DNA of 64,000 nt from Himantopus leucocephalus (Eukaryota > Chordata > Aves > Charadriiformes > Recurvirostridae). Location: NCBI GenBank assembly GCA_003993805.1, contig RSEF01000005.1:34627474-34691473 (forward strand). Direction: 5' to 3'. This document shows positions 25,707-38,900 of this stretch, piece by piece (the first letter of the stretch is position 1; every line of letters starts with the position of its first letter). The translations under genes and the position numbers were made by a program. The notes beneath the pieces are model-generated. The model worked only from the letters and a program-made list of their open reading frames with translations. It searched no databases and was not told the DNA's origin.

Positions 25707-27462
25707 GAGAGTTAAAATTGCAATAGCTGTATAATTTTAGATGTTATTTAAGATGATATTTTCTCTCAGACAAGGTGCTTTGGCTATGCAGGTTCAGGTG
25801 GAATAGAGGTAACTTAGGTCCTATCATTATTCAGTGAAACTCCCAAAGACTTGGAGTTCTTCGGGAAACAGTTCTTCAGGGTTTGAGATGAATGGGTGAA
25901 ATACAAGGTTATTCGGTGGACTTTGGATAGGCATTAATTCCCTCACAGAAGATAAAGCTTTCAGTTCCTCATTATTGCTAATAGTCTTCCATGCTAAGGA
26001 AACTGTCGTCCTTCCACCCTTCTCCAGAATTTGGCTGCTGTGGCCAATGGGTAAAAAGAGTTCTCGGATTCAGTCTGATGACTGACTTTCTGTGGGTTTT
26101 GTACAGCCAAACATCTAGATGCTCTCATCAGGAAAAATAAATGAATAAGTGTAATGTATTATTCTACTGCAGGCATTACTTCACTGTCTTCACTGTTATA
26201 AAGTGCATTTAAAAGAAATAGTAAAGTATTTAGAAATAGTCATTTGGCTTTTAGGTGTCTGTTTTAATCAGCTCTTGGTAGTGCCTGTGACTTCAGTGGT
26301 GGTATTTACATGATAAAGACTAATAGCATACTCTTAACTCATACGAATAAGGTTTGCAGAGTTTCTTAGGAGTCTTAAAGATCTAAACATTATTATTATG
26401 GAATCCCGACTGACTTCAAGAATCTGTAATCTGAGGATCTCAGCATGCTGTTCACCAAACTATTTTTGCAGTTTATAAGTTCAGACACAGTAGGTACCTT
26501 CCCCCTCTCACTGATGGGATTCAGAGAGTTTAGAAGTGGGCAGAACAGTTCTGTTCTAATCATAATTCCACATGTTTTCAGTTGAAGAAAATCTGGTATT
26601 TTCCCTATTACGGTCTGGATTATTTGTAGATGTGTAGACTAATTCCTCAAAGATATATTTCTCAACATTTTTTAAAAAGACTAAATTATAGGAAGAGGAA
26701 TTTGTCTTTATGCTGAATTTCCAAACTAATCACTCCTCAATTTTTTCCCCTATACGTTAAGATTATTGCAAATCAAGAATATTTGATATTTTGATAGATT
26801 AACTTTATGTATAATTAATCAATTGAAACATAGAATTTATACAGCAAGTGAAATTGTAACATCAGTATTGAAGAAACATACTAAACTAACTTCAGTGTCT
26901 GGTTAGGGGGAACAGTGGTAAATAAAACAGTGGAATTTATATTTTGGGCCCTCTACTAGTCATGTTGATTAGATGAACATTTGGAGACTACATCTCTTTT
27001 TGCCTTTAGACGTGAAAGTTAAATGTGAACTTTTTGAAATTATATGAAGTGGCTACCTACACTGGCAAGAAATAAATAACTGTGCTTCTTCATAAAGTAA
27101 GATTATTTTTTTTTAAAGACAAAATATTTGCTGTAGTTTTTCATGTGACATAGATTAAGTTCCTCTACCTTTTATAATGACTAGATTTTTATCTGTGATA
27201 ATTTTAATTGTCCCTTTGCACTCATCGTGTTCAAAGATTATTTTTTTTTTAATCGACTTGTTATTTTTTCTTTTAGTTAATTCTGAAGTGGAGCTCTGTA
27301 GCTTCCTCCAGCTAGGGGATGACCATTGTCATCAGCAGTGAATAAGAGTGTGAATTAAAGGAAGAGGGTAAGAACTAACTGCATAGTTGGCAGTGCTTTA
27401 AGCAGTGTAAAAATAATTATATATCTTGTTCCATTCACAAGACAAGTTTTGTTTAGGTTTTG

Positions 27463-27510
27463 GTTTTTTTTTTTTTTTTTTTTNNNNNGTTTTTTTTTTT
27501 TTTTTTTTTG
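27463..27510. repeat. Poly-T tract split by a 5-N gap
   Basis: Two T runs flank NNNNN at 27484-27488. This is an assembly gap in a homopolymer; the true length is unknown. Confidence 0.9.
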
Positions 27511-30413
27511 GTTGAATTTTAAAATGAGATGGGAACAAGGAAATTTTTTAATCAACAGGATGCCTGTCATTCTCCATGTCTCATCTGAACTGTTCAGGAA
27601 GGGTCAACTTTTTTTTTCCAGAAGGGGATCTTGAGCAGCATCTTTGAGGTAGTTTCTTACCGTGAGAAATGTTGAGCTTTATGTAAACAAAAAAGTCACT
27701 GTATTTCTCCCTGTTAGGTGTGTGGAGTTGTTTTCACTCACTCTTAGTCTTGTTGTGTTGATATTGAATAAGCAGAGACAGTCAGGCTGGTGGTGAAAGA
27801 TGGTAAGCAAGCCCGAGGGCTTGTTCTGGTCAGCTTTAAACCTCTGATTGCCAGGTTTTCCTAATTTCCCATTTCCAGGGCATCTCTAGTGTGACCTTGC
27901 CTGCTGAATATGATGTTCTGGGTTGCAAGATTCTCACATGCATTTGGAAATGGGCAGCCAGGCATTGTTTACAGGATGCCAAATGAACCGTGCACTCGCA
28001 GCAAGTTTGATAAACACACATTTCCTCCTTTTATCAGTGAGATTGCAGAATGTGAAGTATGAGTTTCCAGTTTTACTCATTCCCTTCAAACCTTTTCCTG
28101 TTTAAAAACTGAATCTCACTAATTGGATGATGATACATCCTTAGATTTTGTTTTGCTTTTTTGTTATTGTTGTTTTGAATTCAGCTTACTGGACACTGAC
28201 ACTTTATTTCAGAGCCTACCTTGACCAGGTTTGGCAGACTTTCAGATAAAAGCTTTCCGTTTGTTCAGCACAGAAAAGGTTCATCCCTATCAATGTAAAG
28301 TGAATGCTAATTAACAGTAATGACTTCTAATCACTTTGCCTTTATACTCCTTTAGGAGCACTGCTATTATCCAATGTAGTTAAGTGAAATGCTTGTATAT
28401 GAATCAACAATGCTGTATTTCTTCTCACAGCTATTGCTCATAATCAAGCTTTGAATAAATGACGGTAGTAAAATTGGTTTTAATGTGCTGTATTGCAGGG
28501 GAGAAAGGAACCTCAAATATCTTGTTAAGTATCTTGAATATTTAGAGAGTTATCTATTAACATTTTGGCATTCAGTATTGTAGTTAAATGGAAAAATACA
28601 TTAAGATGTTTAAGTCAATTTTGTAAATGTTATCAAAACCTTTTTCATGACTTGAATTTTATTTAAGTGACATGCATAGACTCAACAACCTCAGTAACAG
28701 CCCCATTTGGATCCAATTGCACGTCTGTAGGAATGAACTACAATATTTCTGAGTTAATGTAGTTAAGTTTTACACAGAGCAAACTCGTATCTTAACTTGA
28801 GAACCTCACCTGTTTTAGCTTAGTGTCGTAGTGTATATTTAGTAGGATAATATGCATTTCTTTTATTAATATTGTGTACCTAACAAACTGGGAGTTTTGT
28901 TTGCATGCATGCAACCTGCCTGCCTGCAATCGTATACACTTCAAAAGGAGTATAGAAGTAATACTAGTGAAATTTTATTAATACTTGGAAAAAATAAAAT
29001 AAGATGAAACTTTATTTTAGCAAAACTAGACCACTAGGAACAATGCTAATAAAAAACAAGAGCTAAACAGATTACTAGACTGGTAGTATGTTCAGCAATT
29101 TTAAAATAATTCTGATTTAGAGATAGAACTCGGCTAAAGACAGAATATATACTGGCCTGTTTGGAAGCCACAGAGGCAAAACCTGGATGAAATCCATTTC
29201 TGACATGCACATTAGTTTTTGGGTTTGTTTATCTTTATTAAGAACTTGCTTGAAATAGTTACTTAAACCACTTAGAAGGAATTCCAGGTCTCGGTGTCTG
29301 TGAAGAAACTGGGGTCTTGCTTGGTAAATATATTTCTGTTGTCTGGTTTTGCAATTTAAAAAAAATAAATATTGGATTTTCATTTTCTGTGGCAGTTTCC
29401 TTTCATGTAGTACCTTTGTCTTTGCATGCTTAGAGACACAATTCCTCCACAGTTACCATCACAGTTCTTATGCATGTGGATGTGAGTGAGTATCCACAGG
29501 CACCATCTGTGGTTTTGATTTTGTTTGGTTTGCTCAGTCATTCACATAGCTGTAGACAATTTTCTGCTACATGTTTTGTTTGCTTGAGCATCTTCTCTGT
29601 TAACATTTATTCTTTGGTTTATTATGAAGGTATTGCCTAACTTAATCTGAAAATACCTTCCGTGTAGCCTTTCCTCTTTGAATGTGAATTTGAGTCAATG
29701 TTCATGAAAGTCCTATGTTTTTTGCTGTAGCGCTGTAAAACATGCTGCTTGTGGTTTTTGCCCCGACATTGTTGAAAAAGAGCAACACCTTTCTTTACAG
29801 TTTCATTTAAATGAATGGTACTATCCAGATCTTATTTCAGTGCTTTGGTTTCTTACATCGCATCTTCATCATGCTTTTTAAGGATAAAAATGAAAAATAT
29901 AAAAACTAAATTATCTGATTCTGTGCTGAGGTAACTGGCTGCTTTATATTATTTACACTGCTCATTAGGCAGCAGTAATATATGTTTTAAAATTTATTAG
30001 TGTTTAATGAAATGTAATTGGGGTGAGTTCTAATAAAATACAATCAAGGACAGGCAAGCTTTCATATAAATTAATAGTAAAACATTTCTCAAAATTGTCT
30101 TCATTAATATTTTTATCTCTGAGGCTAATTCTTTCTGTAAAAATCATTTTGCTTTCTTATAAAATTACTAAGTTATTTAAGCTGACTTATTTAACACACA
30201 CCCCCCCTTTGATATGAATGTCATATGTGCAGCAATTGCATCGTTACATTATTTTCAGCTGGACACTTACAGTTTCTGATCAGTATATTTAAAGGTAATT
30301 CTTCTGGAAAGGCTGGGGTTTCATTTGGTTTACATTGCACCAACATTACCATTTTCAAAATAGAAGTGATTGATTTGTAACTGTCATTATGAAAAGGAAT
30401 AAAATGGAACTGG

Positions 30414-30432
30414 CCTTTTACACTGTAAAAGG
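30414..30432. repeat. Inverted repeat, 9-bp stem, 1-nt loop
   Basis: CCTTTTACA and TGTAAAAGG are exact reverse complements around a single C. Found in intron 3. Confidence 0.85.
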
Positions 30433-32920
30433 ACTATTCAGTGTGGAGATATTCTTTCTGTTGATAAATTCTGCCTGTGGAAGAATTGCATAACAGTCAT
30501 CACTCATTTTCATATTGATTATGAGTGGGATTCCAGTAATAGGTTGCTGTTTGCAAAGGATAAGGCGGCGCTATGATTAGTTACCTTTTCCATGCAAAGT
30601 ACTACAAAGGAAAATGCCAAATGTGTGCACTGCAGTATTCCTATCAGCCTGACAGTCTGTTATGTGAACTTTTTTTCAGTCCATTTTCCTTCAGAAATAC
30701 AGCTTCAGTCTCTTTGCCTTATTATTGTTTTAGGTTTAGTGCATTTGCATGCTCTCCTAACTCCGGATTCTTTCTTTAGTTAGTTATTTATTTTCCTGAC
30801 AGTCTTCTGTTCTTGGGTCCCATCACCATTGTAATTCTTGAAAACTGATACAACAGTGCCCTCTGTAGTTTCTCCCTACATGGTTGCTACCTACAGCTGG
30901 TTTTGAGCATTCAGGTAAAGAACAGGATGTTTAGACTTATTTTTAGCTCAAAGAAAAGCCCTTTTTTTCTTAAGGAAACGTTTTGATTTTTCACTGACTG
31001 TTTTACATGCAAGAAAGGGAACAAAAGAGACTGTTCTGAGTCATCTTTTAGTTTTATAAGCTCTCTTGTCATTATCTAGTGAAAATCTGAAATTTTATCA
31101 GGCATTCAGGGCAGTCATTAAAACTGGATGGGATTTTCTGAGTTGTGCAGGCTTTCCTGAATTTTTTGTTTGAAGTGGAGCTTCAAAACAGAATAATTTT
31201 AAACTTGCTTTCTTTTTGCTTGCTGCTTCTGCTAAACTAGGTCTTGCATGATCTGCCAGGGACTAAAGACATGCTCACCAGCAGAACACCTCAGCTTCTT
31301 TAATGGTGGTGGTTTAATTCACACAGTGACTGAAGTAATTGTTGTTCATTAGCATTGATTTGTCTCCAAAACTCATTTACAATTTAGATTTCTCTTTTAC
31401 CTCATTGTAGCTTAATATGAACGTAACTTTTTATTCAGCATTTTCTGCAGAACTTGTTGGAATGGATTCAGTATTGAACACACATGTTCCCCACATTCAC
31501 ATACATGCACGTTCACACTTGTACGCTGCCATTTAAGTATTATAAACTACAATAAAAAAGCGTGACCTTTTTAAAAATAAATGCTTTAACTACAATTAGT
31601 TTCTTCTGTAACAGCATCATAAAAGTCACTGTGTGAAAAGTTAAATGGCGTTATTTTATGATGGGGAGTGTTAATGTATGTGTAGAACACACTCTTAATG
31701 CACTTCTATGAAATGAAAATCATAAGTCATTGCAGTAAATTATAGTTAATGATGTAACCATTGATGGCTATTCAAAACATTCCTGTATCTCTAATGATTT
31801 GTGTAAAACACATGACTGCCCACATGCCTTAGTTCGTTTGGAACAGTAGGTAGATAAACGCACCAGCTTTCTACTTCCGAAGACCATTTTTTCTGTGTAA
31901 CAGGCGATAAGAATTTTAGTGGAGTAAATAGTACATCACATACCACTTCTTGCAGTATTTGAGATCTGATAATAAATGATGATGAAGCCTAATTTAAAAT
32001 TAAATTAAGAGGTGAGATGCTTCAGGAGTGTAGTGTGTAGAAGCTTTGATTTTTGACTGCCTCGTTTATGGGTAATATCTAGCCTCTAGTCATATGATGT
32101 CTTTAGTTTTTACCATGAGATTTTATATACTGAAATGTTCCTGGAGGAAACAACTATTGTGGCATAATGTGCACTGGCTAATCCAGAAAATACTCCATAT
32201 TAATACACATTAACATAAAACGATTACATAAGTTAAAAAGGTGAGCCATGTTTTTTGAGTAAAGCAACTATTATTCTACTAGCAAACAAGTAATGTTAAA
32301 TTTGGTCAAAATTACTTTATTTCACTCTAAATTTAACTGGAACTCTGAATCAAGCTTGCACTGATTGCATAATTATTGTTAATCTTAAATATTGGGGAGG
32401 GTGTTTCGTTTTTGTTAATGAGCTTCTTCATGCATGTGTGGGTTTTTTATGGTAAAACAAGTATTATTTTTTTTCTACAATATGGCCAAATCATGGATTG
32501 TTATAATTTTTAAAGTGATCTTGAAAGTTTAATTCATGAAGAAAGGGTATAAATTGAGTATTAGAAAAAAGAGGTGATATAAATTTCTACTTTAAAGTAA
32601 ACAGCTACTTTAGATATGATTTTAATCTTTTCAATGGAACTTCATCACAGTTCACTCTCTTTAGACAAATCTGTCATTCAGATCAGTGGGAATTCTGCTT
32701 AGAAAATGAATTCTTAATTAAAATAATATTTTAATGAAGAAAACATACAAGTGATTTGATATAAGTGTGATCTGGTTGGCAATGAGAGAAGGATTTAAGT
32801 TTAAACTGCAACCTTTGAGACAGATAAGATGCTGTCTGTTTGGAAAATGAATAAGTTGTATTTTCTTGCAATGAAAATAGCAAATTAAGATTCAACATAA
32901 TTAAAATAGTGATAAATGTA

Positions 32921-32945
32921 GATTAGGTTAGATTAGGTTAGATTA
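32921..32945. repeat. Short tandem repeat (GATTAGGTTA) x2.5
   Basis: Two perfect 10-nt units are followed by a GATTA half unit. The pattern loosely resembles a degenerate telomere-type repeat but is too short to claim an interstitial telomere. Confidence 0.85.
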
Positions 32946-35900
32946 TTGGAGATGACGAATTACAGCTTTTCTGTCCATTGAGAACTGGCATAATTTACCA
33001 AGACTGGGCAAAGAAGTGACAGAGCAGCTACTGCAGATACTTATAGGAAAAGTTCCTGTTTAGTCCACATACTTTTCTCTTGTTAGTGAAAACATTAAAG
33101 ATTATTTTACCCCATCCTACAAGCATTACCTTCCCCCAAAATACCACACCTCTTTTCATCTGGTTGGATTATGTGATCCCTGTCTGAAATATTTAATGAA
33201 GAAGAATATATGTTCAAGGTAAATCTGTAGTTGAAAATACTTGTTTTCAAATAAGTTGCTTAAGAATGATGACTAAATAATTTACAAATTATACAAATTA
33301 TATGTTACTTTCATAAAATCTGAGCTGATGCAGGGTAGTTAAGGGTATTTCTGAGAGTCATCTTAATTTTAATTTCTAGTATTTCTTTGACGCTGAAATA
33401 CCAAAAGATGCGGAGTCTGAATGTTGGGAATATCTTTTGTATAGAAAATAATATCTATTCCTATTTACTTGATTAACAGTTGCCTATGCTATAACACTAG
33501 TTATAAGAAGAAAAATAAATACTGCAGTCTGAAATGGAACATAGTTTGGCATAACAAAAGAAATACTGACTTTCCTGACTGGAGACGTTTAGAAAAGTCT
33601 TTGTTTATGACCCCAGTGTGGTCTTTATTGTTAAATTTAAGTTTTAAGATCTTCTTTTTTTTAGGGTATTCTTTTAAAGACTTTTTTCTCTTCTACTTTT
33701 AAGACATTCTTTCTTTCTATGGAACTTGATCACATGAGAGAGAATCTTTGACAGCATAACATTTTTAAAGAAAAAAATCTTATTTAGGTTTTACCTGGTT
33801 ACTTGATGGCCTGTCTGTTTTTAGAACTACAGGAAGTATAAATAATATTCTCAAAATGACTGTGAAGTGTCAGTAGATACTCAGGAGTTAGGGACTAAAA
33901 ACAAATGAACCCTCTTCCTTTGAAGAGTGGACCTGTTTGTTCTACATTCCTTAGGCATGTTGTTTTGCTGTCTTCTGTGTTATCCCCAACCCCATTTTTT
34001 AATTTTCTTCTGTTGTTCTACTTACACAGTGACTTGGTAAGTTGTACTGCATGCTATATTTTATGGGTTTTGGCCTTTAGTATCTGAAACAGTGATACCA
34101 TTGTATTTCAGGAAGGCACAGTTTATTACAGAATATGTCATCCAAGTAAGTGCATTAAACTAACTGGCCTTCTTCAGCTTCTGTGTTCCCTGGCCAATGT
34201 TCCAGCACAAAGAATGGATAAATGTGTATAGATATATAATACTTTGTGGAACTTGAGTTTAACTTGTAATGTTTATGATTTTACAGAGCTGCATAACTGT
34301 TGGTTTATAATTGCTGGAATTAATTTATTAGTCTTTCCTGTTCATGCAGTCATGTTTCATTCTGCTACAGTTTGTTTTATGAAGTCTAGTAATTCTTTTT
34401 TCTTTCACATTCCTTAACTTTCTTTAGAACTCTACAGATTTCCAGGAATTTTGATGCTTTTGTGTTACAGTAACCCTTTTTGCCACCTTCAGGATTATCC
34501 TTATCCTTTGGAGACCAGTCCTGTGTTCTTAGGGAAAGTCTGTCAGTCATTATTTATTACCCACTTGTCATTGTGACTTATTCATTGCTTACATCACCAT
34601 TCTCAAAAGTATTGCTTTACAGAAATGGTGAACGGTGCTGTGAAGGAAAGATCAATAAATGCTTTCAAAGGAAGATTTACCCTGAGACTTAGATCTTCTT
34701 TTTAATACTAAATCTGTTCTATTAGTTATGAGATGGTTTTAATATTTTGACATCAAATACCCTGTTCCTCAAAATGGAAAGATGCTATTGCATTAACTAA
34801 CTTTTGTGGAGCAGCATGACTTCATCAGTTAAGTTGCATAATGTCTGATTTTCCAATTTTCAATACTTAGTGGCTTTTCCTGAATGCTTGTCTTCTGAGC
34901 TGAAAACACATAGTTTCATTCCCTAAGAAAAAGTGATAAATCATTTACGTAATAAACGTGAAAAAATTTCTTTGAATTGTAGTGGTACTGTGGTGTGTAA
35001 CTGCACAAAGAGAGGAAAATGCTGGTTTGAAATCATCAGTTGAAAAAATAAGGAAAAATTTCTACTTCTCCCCATGCCTGTTTAAATTGTTTTGAGAGCT
35101 TTATGACCTGTGCTGTCTTTCCAGAGCATCCAATTCCACGTGATACGGTGACTATTGACACCTTTTGAAAGGTGATTGCTCCAGAAATCTATGTGACTAT
35201 GTATTAAATTTATTGTATTAGTTGCAAATTCAGGCAGTTGAGAATGAAAATGGCAAATGTATAGTTTCATGCTCTCCTTTGTACTTCCTTTTTACTCTCC
35301 TTTGTGCTGTTTCATGCTTCTCCTTCTTCAAATAAGCTGGAAAAGCAGATTGTAATCACATTATATTAAAGATCATATCACAAAACCCACTGGAAGGAAA
35401 CAAAACAGAAAGGTTGCATGGGTTTGTGATGTTTCCTAATTTTTTATTTTTTGATTCTGCAAAATTAATTTTTTCCAGTATTTTTGAAGTGAAGATAAAA
35501 AAATCTAAAACAGATGTGTGCCCACACACACTTTGGACCAGGCACATGAGACAGCTGCGAAACTGGAGTCTCCTCTGCAGTAGAAACTTGTGCAATGTGA
35601 AATGAGGGACTACCACGTCTAGTTGGCAGTCTGCTGCTATTTCATAGGTAGGAAAGAGGTTTCATGGGCTAGATTTTTGTATTCATGAGATGATTGGGGG
35701 TTTCATTGGGAATTTTTGTTCAGTCGATTCGTTTGTTCTTTTACCTTATAGTTGCTGCTCCATCAGTTGGTAGGTATTCTTCGTGCTGTGTTATTATTAG
35801 CTGCTCCCGATACAGTTTTATCAGTGTCATTCCAGCTTCGGAATATTCATGTTCTCAGTAATTATTTTCCCAGGCTGTCAGACTTTTGGCTGCCAGAATA

Positions 35901-38900
35901 TCCTTGAGAAATACAAGCTAAAGAGAGGGTTTGCCACGTTATATAATATCCCCATAGTGCATTATAGAATAGGAACTACTCTTTCCTTGGCCATCGTTGC
36001 GGTAGAAATGCAAAATAATATAGTTAAGTATTTTCAAAGATGTGCATAGCTTTCTCCGTTGTTGAAAGTGTACATTAGACAGTGCTGTAGATAGTGTCGT
36101 GTACTATACGTTAGCAGGCTGTTGGAGTAGCCTGTTCTATTATTTCCCTTTTCTATATCAGTAGTTAACCTACTTCAAACTTAAGCGTGAAGTCAAATTT
36201 GCAAAAACATTAAGAAGTCGTCCAGGTATTAGACTTTCTGTATTTTAATCAAAGCAATATATCATGATAAAAAAAATATTAAAATCCTTACATCTATAAT
36301 AAATTGAAAAGCAGGAGGATCTTTGCTTCCAGGCTTGTTTTCAATCAGTGGTCTGGCATACTGGTTTGTAGCAAGTGATGGTCAGCTCCTAGTTCCTGGG
36401 AAGTTTCCTTTCCATCACTTCTGAATTTGGTCAGAGTTTTTTCCCTGCTCCAGTTAGCAATCTCCGAGCATGTATTTGTGATATACTAAGAGGATAGCAC
36501 AATTACAACCTATTTGTGAAATACCTTAAGTGAAGAAACGAGGAGTAAACTACGTTTAAGTGATTTGTGCTAAGATTGCATAGGAAAGTTTTTTGTCACC
36601 CCGCTTCCCATTCTCTCATTCAGCTAACTTGCAATTTTCTGATAAGGTTGCGGTCAGGTTTTCAGTTTTTATATGTACATTATGCCTTCGGTTGCATTTT
36701 TTTGAGAAGCATATTTATAAACTTCCATTGAAGAACTGCGACCTTCCTATATAGAAATTTTTCTCAAAGTTGATCACTAGGTTTTAAGTTGTCTTGATTG
36801 ATTTTGGATGGAAAGTACTATCATTTACAGTCTCCCCTCTGAACTGAAACCACACAGAATCCATCAAGACTCTCCCCAAGCCTTTTGTTGTTTCTTTCTT
36901 GTGCAGAAGATGCTCTGACCATACTTAATTAGAATAGAAGTTTTCACTTTCTTAATTATGCAATTGTGTCTTTATTAAGCAAGGATAATTTCTTATGCTT
37001 AACTTCTTATTTCAGCAAAGCGTAGAACTCATCTTTCTCTTTAATCTCTTGTTGGTATGTTTCAGTAGTTGGTATGTTTGACAGGATGTTGCCTTCTTGC
37101 TGGTATGTACATTTAAAACATATGAAGTACATTAATCCTAATTTGTTAATTGTATCTTATTAACAACTCTTGACTGAGAACACACTTGCAAGTCTCATGT
37201 TATTTTAGTACTTCAAATGAAAATGGGTTTGGGATCCTTGACCTCTTCCTCCCAAGCATACAATCACAGTGGAACTGTATGATAATATAATAGGCAGTGT
37301 GAACAGGAGACACTGGTTTAAAATGTTGAGACCATGAAAACTTCTCAGTTTAAAAACTGATGTCTGTCAATAAAACAGTAGCAATTCAGGTTGAAAGCCT
37401 GATACAAATATTTTGCTTCTGTTAAATGAGACAAAAGTATTTGTGGGAAGGCCACGCGTATTTCTTCTTTGTAATGAGTAAGAAAGCTCAATAGTGGGCA
37501 GCCCATTGTGCAAATGTCTGCTCTGAGAACTGGAAATGGACTGAAACCTTAATGAATGTGAATGGCCCTGAACTCCCACCATCTATAAACATATCTAATG
37601 TCCTTGTCCCTATCAGGCTGCCTTTTTTTTTAAACTGTCTTTTTGTGTCACACAGTTTGTGTTGGACTAGGCTCAGAGACTGTTCCTTGGCTGGTAGATT
37701 CTTTGGTGAACAAAATACTTCTGCTCTTAATAAAAAGCTGTTTTCCTTTTCCTCTTATCTTGTTACTACAGTCCGCAGTCACTTATGCCAAGGGCACAGG
37801 TCATGATAAGTACATATTTGCAATTTTAGATGTCTCAGTCCTCTGAAACTTCACTTTCTGCGTAAAAAAAAAAAAACAAAACAAAAAAAAGCCCCCAAAA
37901 CCAAAAACCCAAACATAGTAAATAAGTGTAGCACTTTGATTAGAGAAGAGGCATATGACAGAACCCGCAGTATGAAATTAATGCACATATCTTTCAACAG
38001 TAAAGCATTCTGGAGATGCTTTTTTAGTTTAGGCAATGAACAATTTGGGAAATTCTGATTCAAGCAATATTGTCCTCTAAATTTAAATAGTCAGTTTGTT
38101 CTTAACCTCGGAGAATGCTATAACAATCTGCCTGCAGTTGAGGAGTGAGTGAGGATAAAGGACGACATGCATTCTCTTCTCTCTGATGCAGTTACCTACT
38201 GGCAATACCAGAAAACTTAAAGTTCATCTTGCTTTGATAAATATTTTTAAAGATGTGGAATCTGGATGGTAAAGAAAATGCTGTTAGCTTTAAGCAGAGA
38301 AGGTGCCAAAGGGATCTTTGATGCTCTACATAAATGACTTTATGTTTCTTACTAACAATTGCATATTAGAACAGCACATACAGTAATAATACCCTTCAAC
38401 AAAATATTGTTTGGATTGTACTGTAAATCTAAACTAATGTTTTGCCTTTTTTTTAAATCTCACTTAAAAAAAGGGAGAAAAGAGCTGACCAGAGGAACAG
38501 TGATCAAATGTATAACTTTTTTACATTTGTTGCATTTTCTTGCTTTTTTTTTTTTAATGTTTACTCATGGCTGGGATGGGAATATAAGAACTAGGATAAA
38601 TGTTGGAAATTAAACAAAAAAAAAGCGTATTTTGGAGGAAGTTGGAATTTGGAAGAAATGGGGTAAAAAGTATACTTTAATCTTTCCTCCCTTCTTGCTC
38701 AATAACTTGACCCTACATCACCCATTCTTCTTTGTCTTTGGACGAGGTTCAGGATCAATTTAGTTGATAGTTGTCTCTCTGGCAGGGTTCCTGATTTTTC
38801 ATTGCAATCTTTTCTGGCCTACACCTTTTCCTGATATTTTTCTGCATACTTTTCCCTATTTTTACTCTGAAATTCCTCTCATTACTTTCTGTCTCCATTG

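Noticed and set aside
32921..32945. Interstitial telomeric repeat
   Set aside because: The unit is GATTAGGTTA rather than TTAGGG and there are only two and a half copies.
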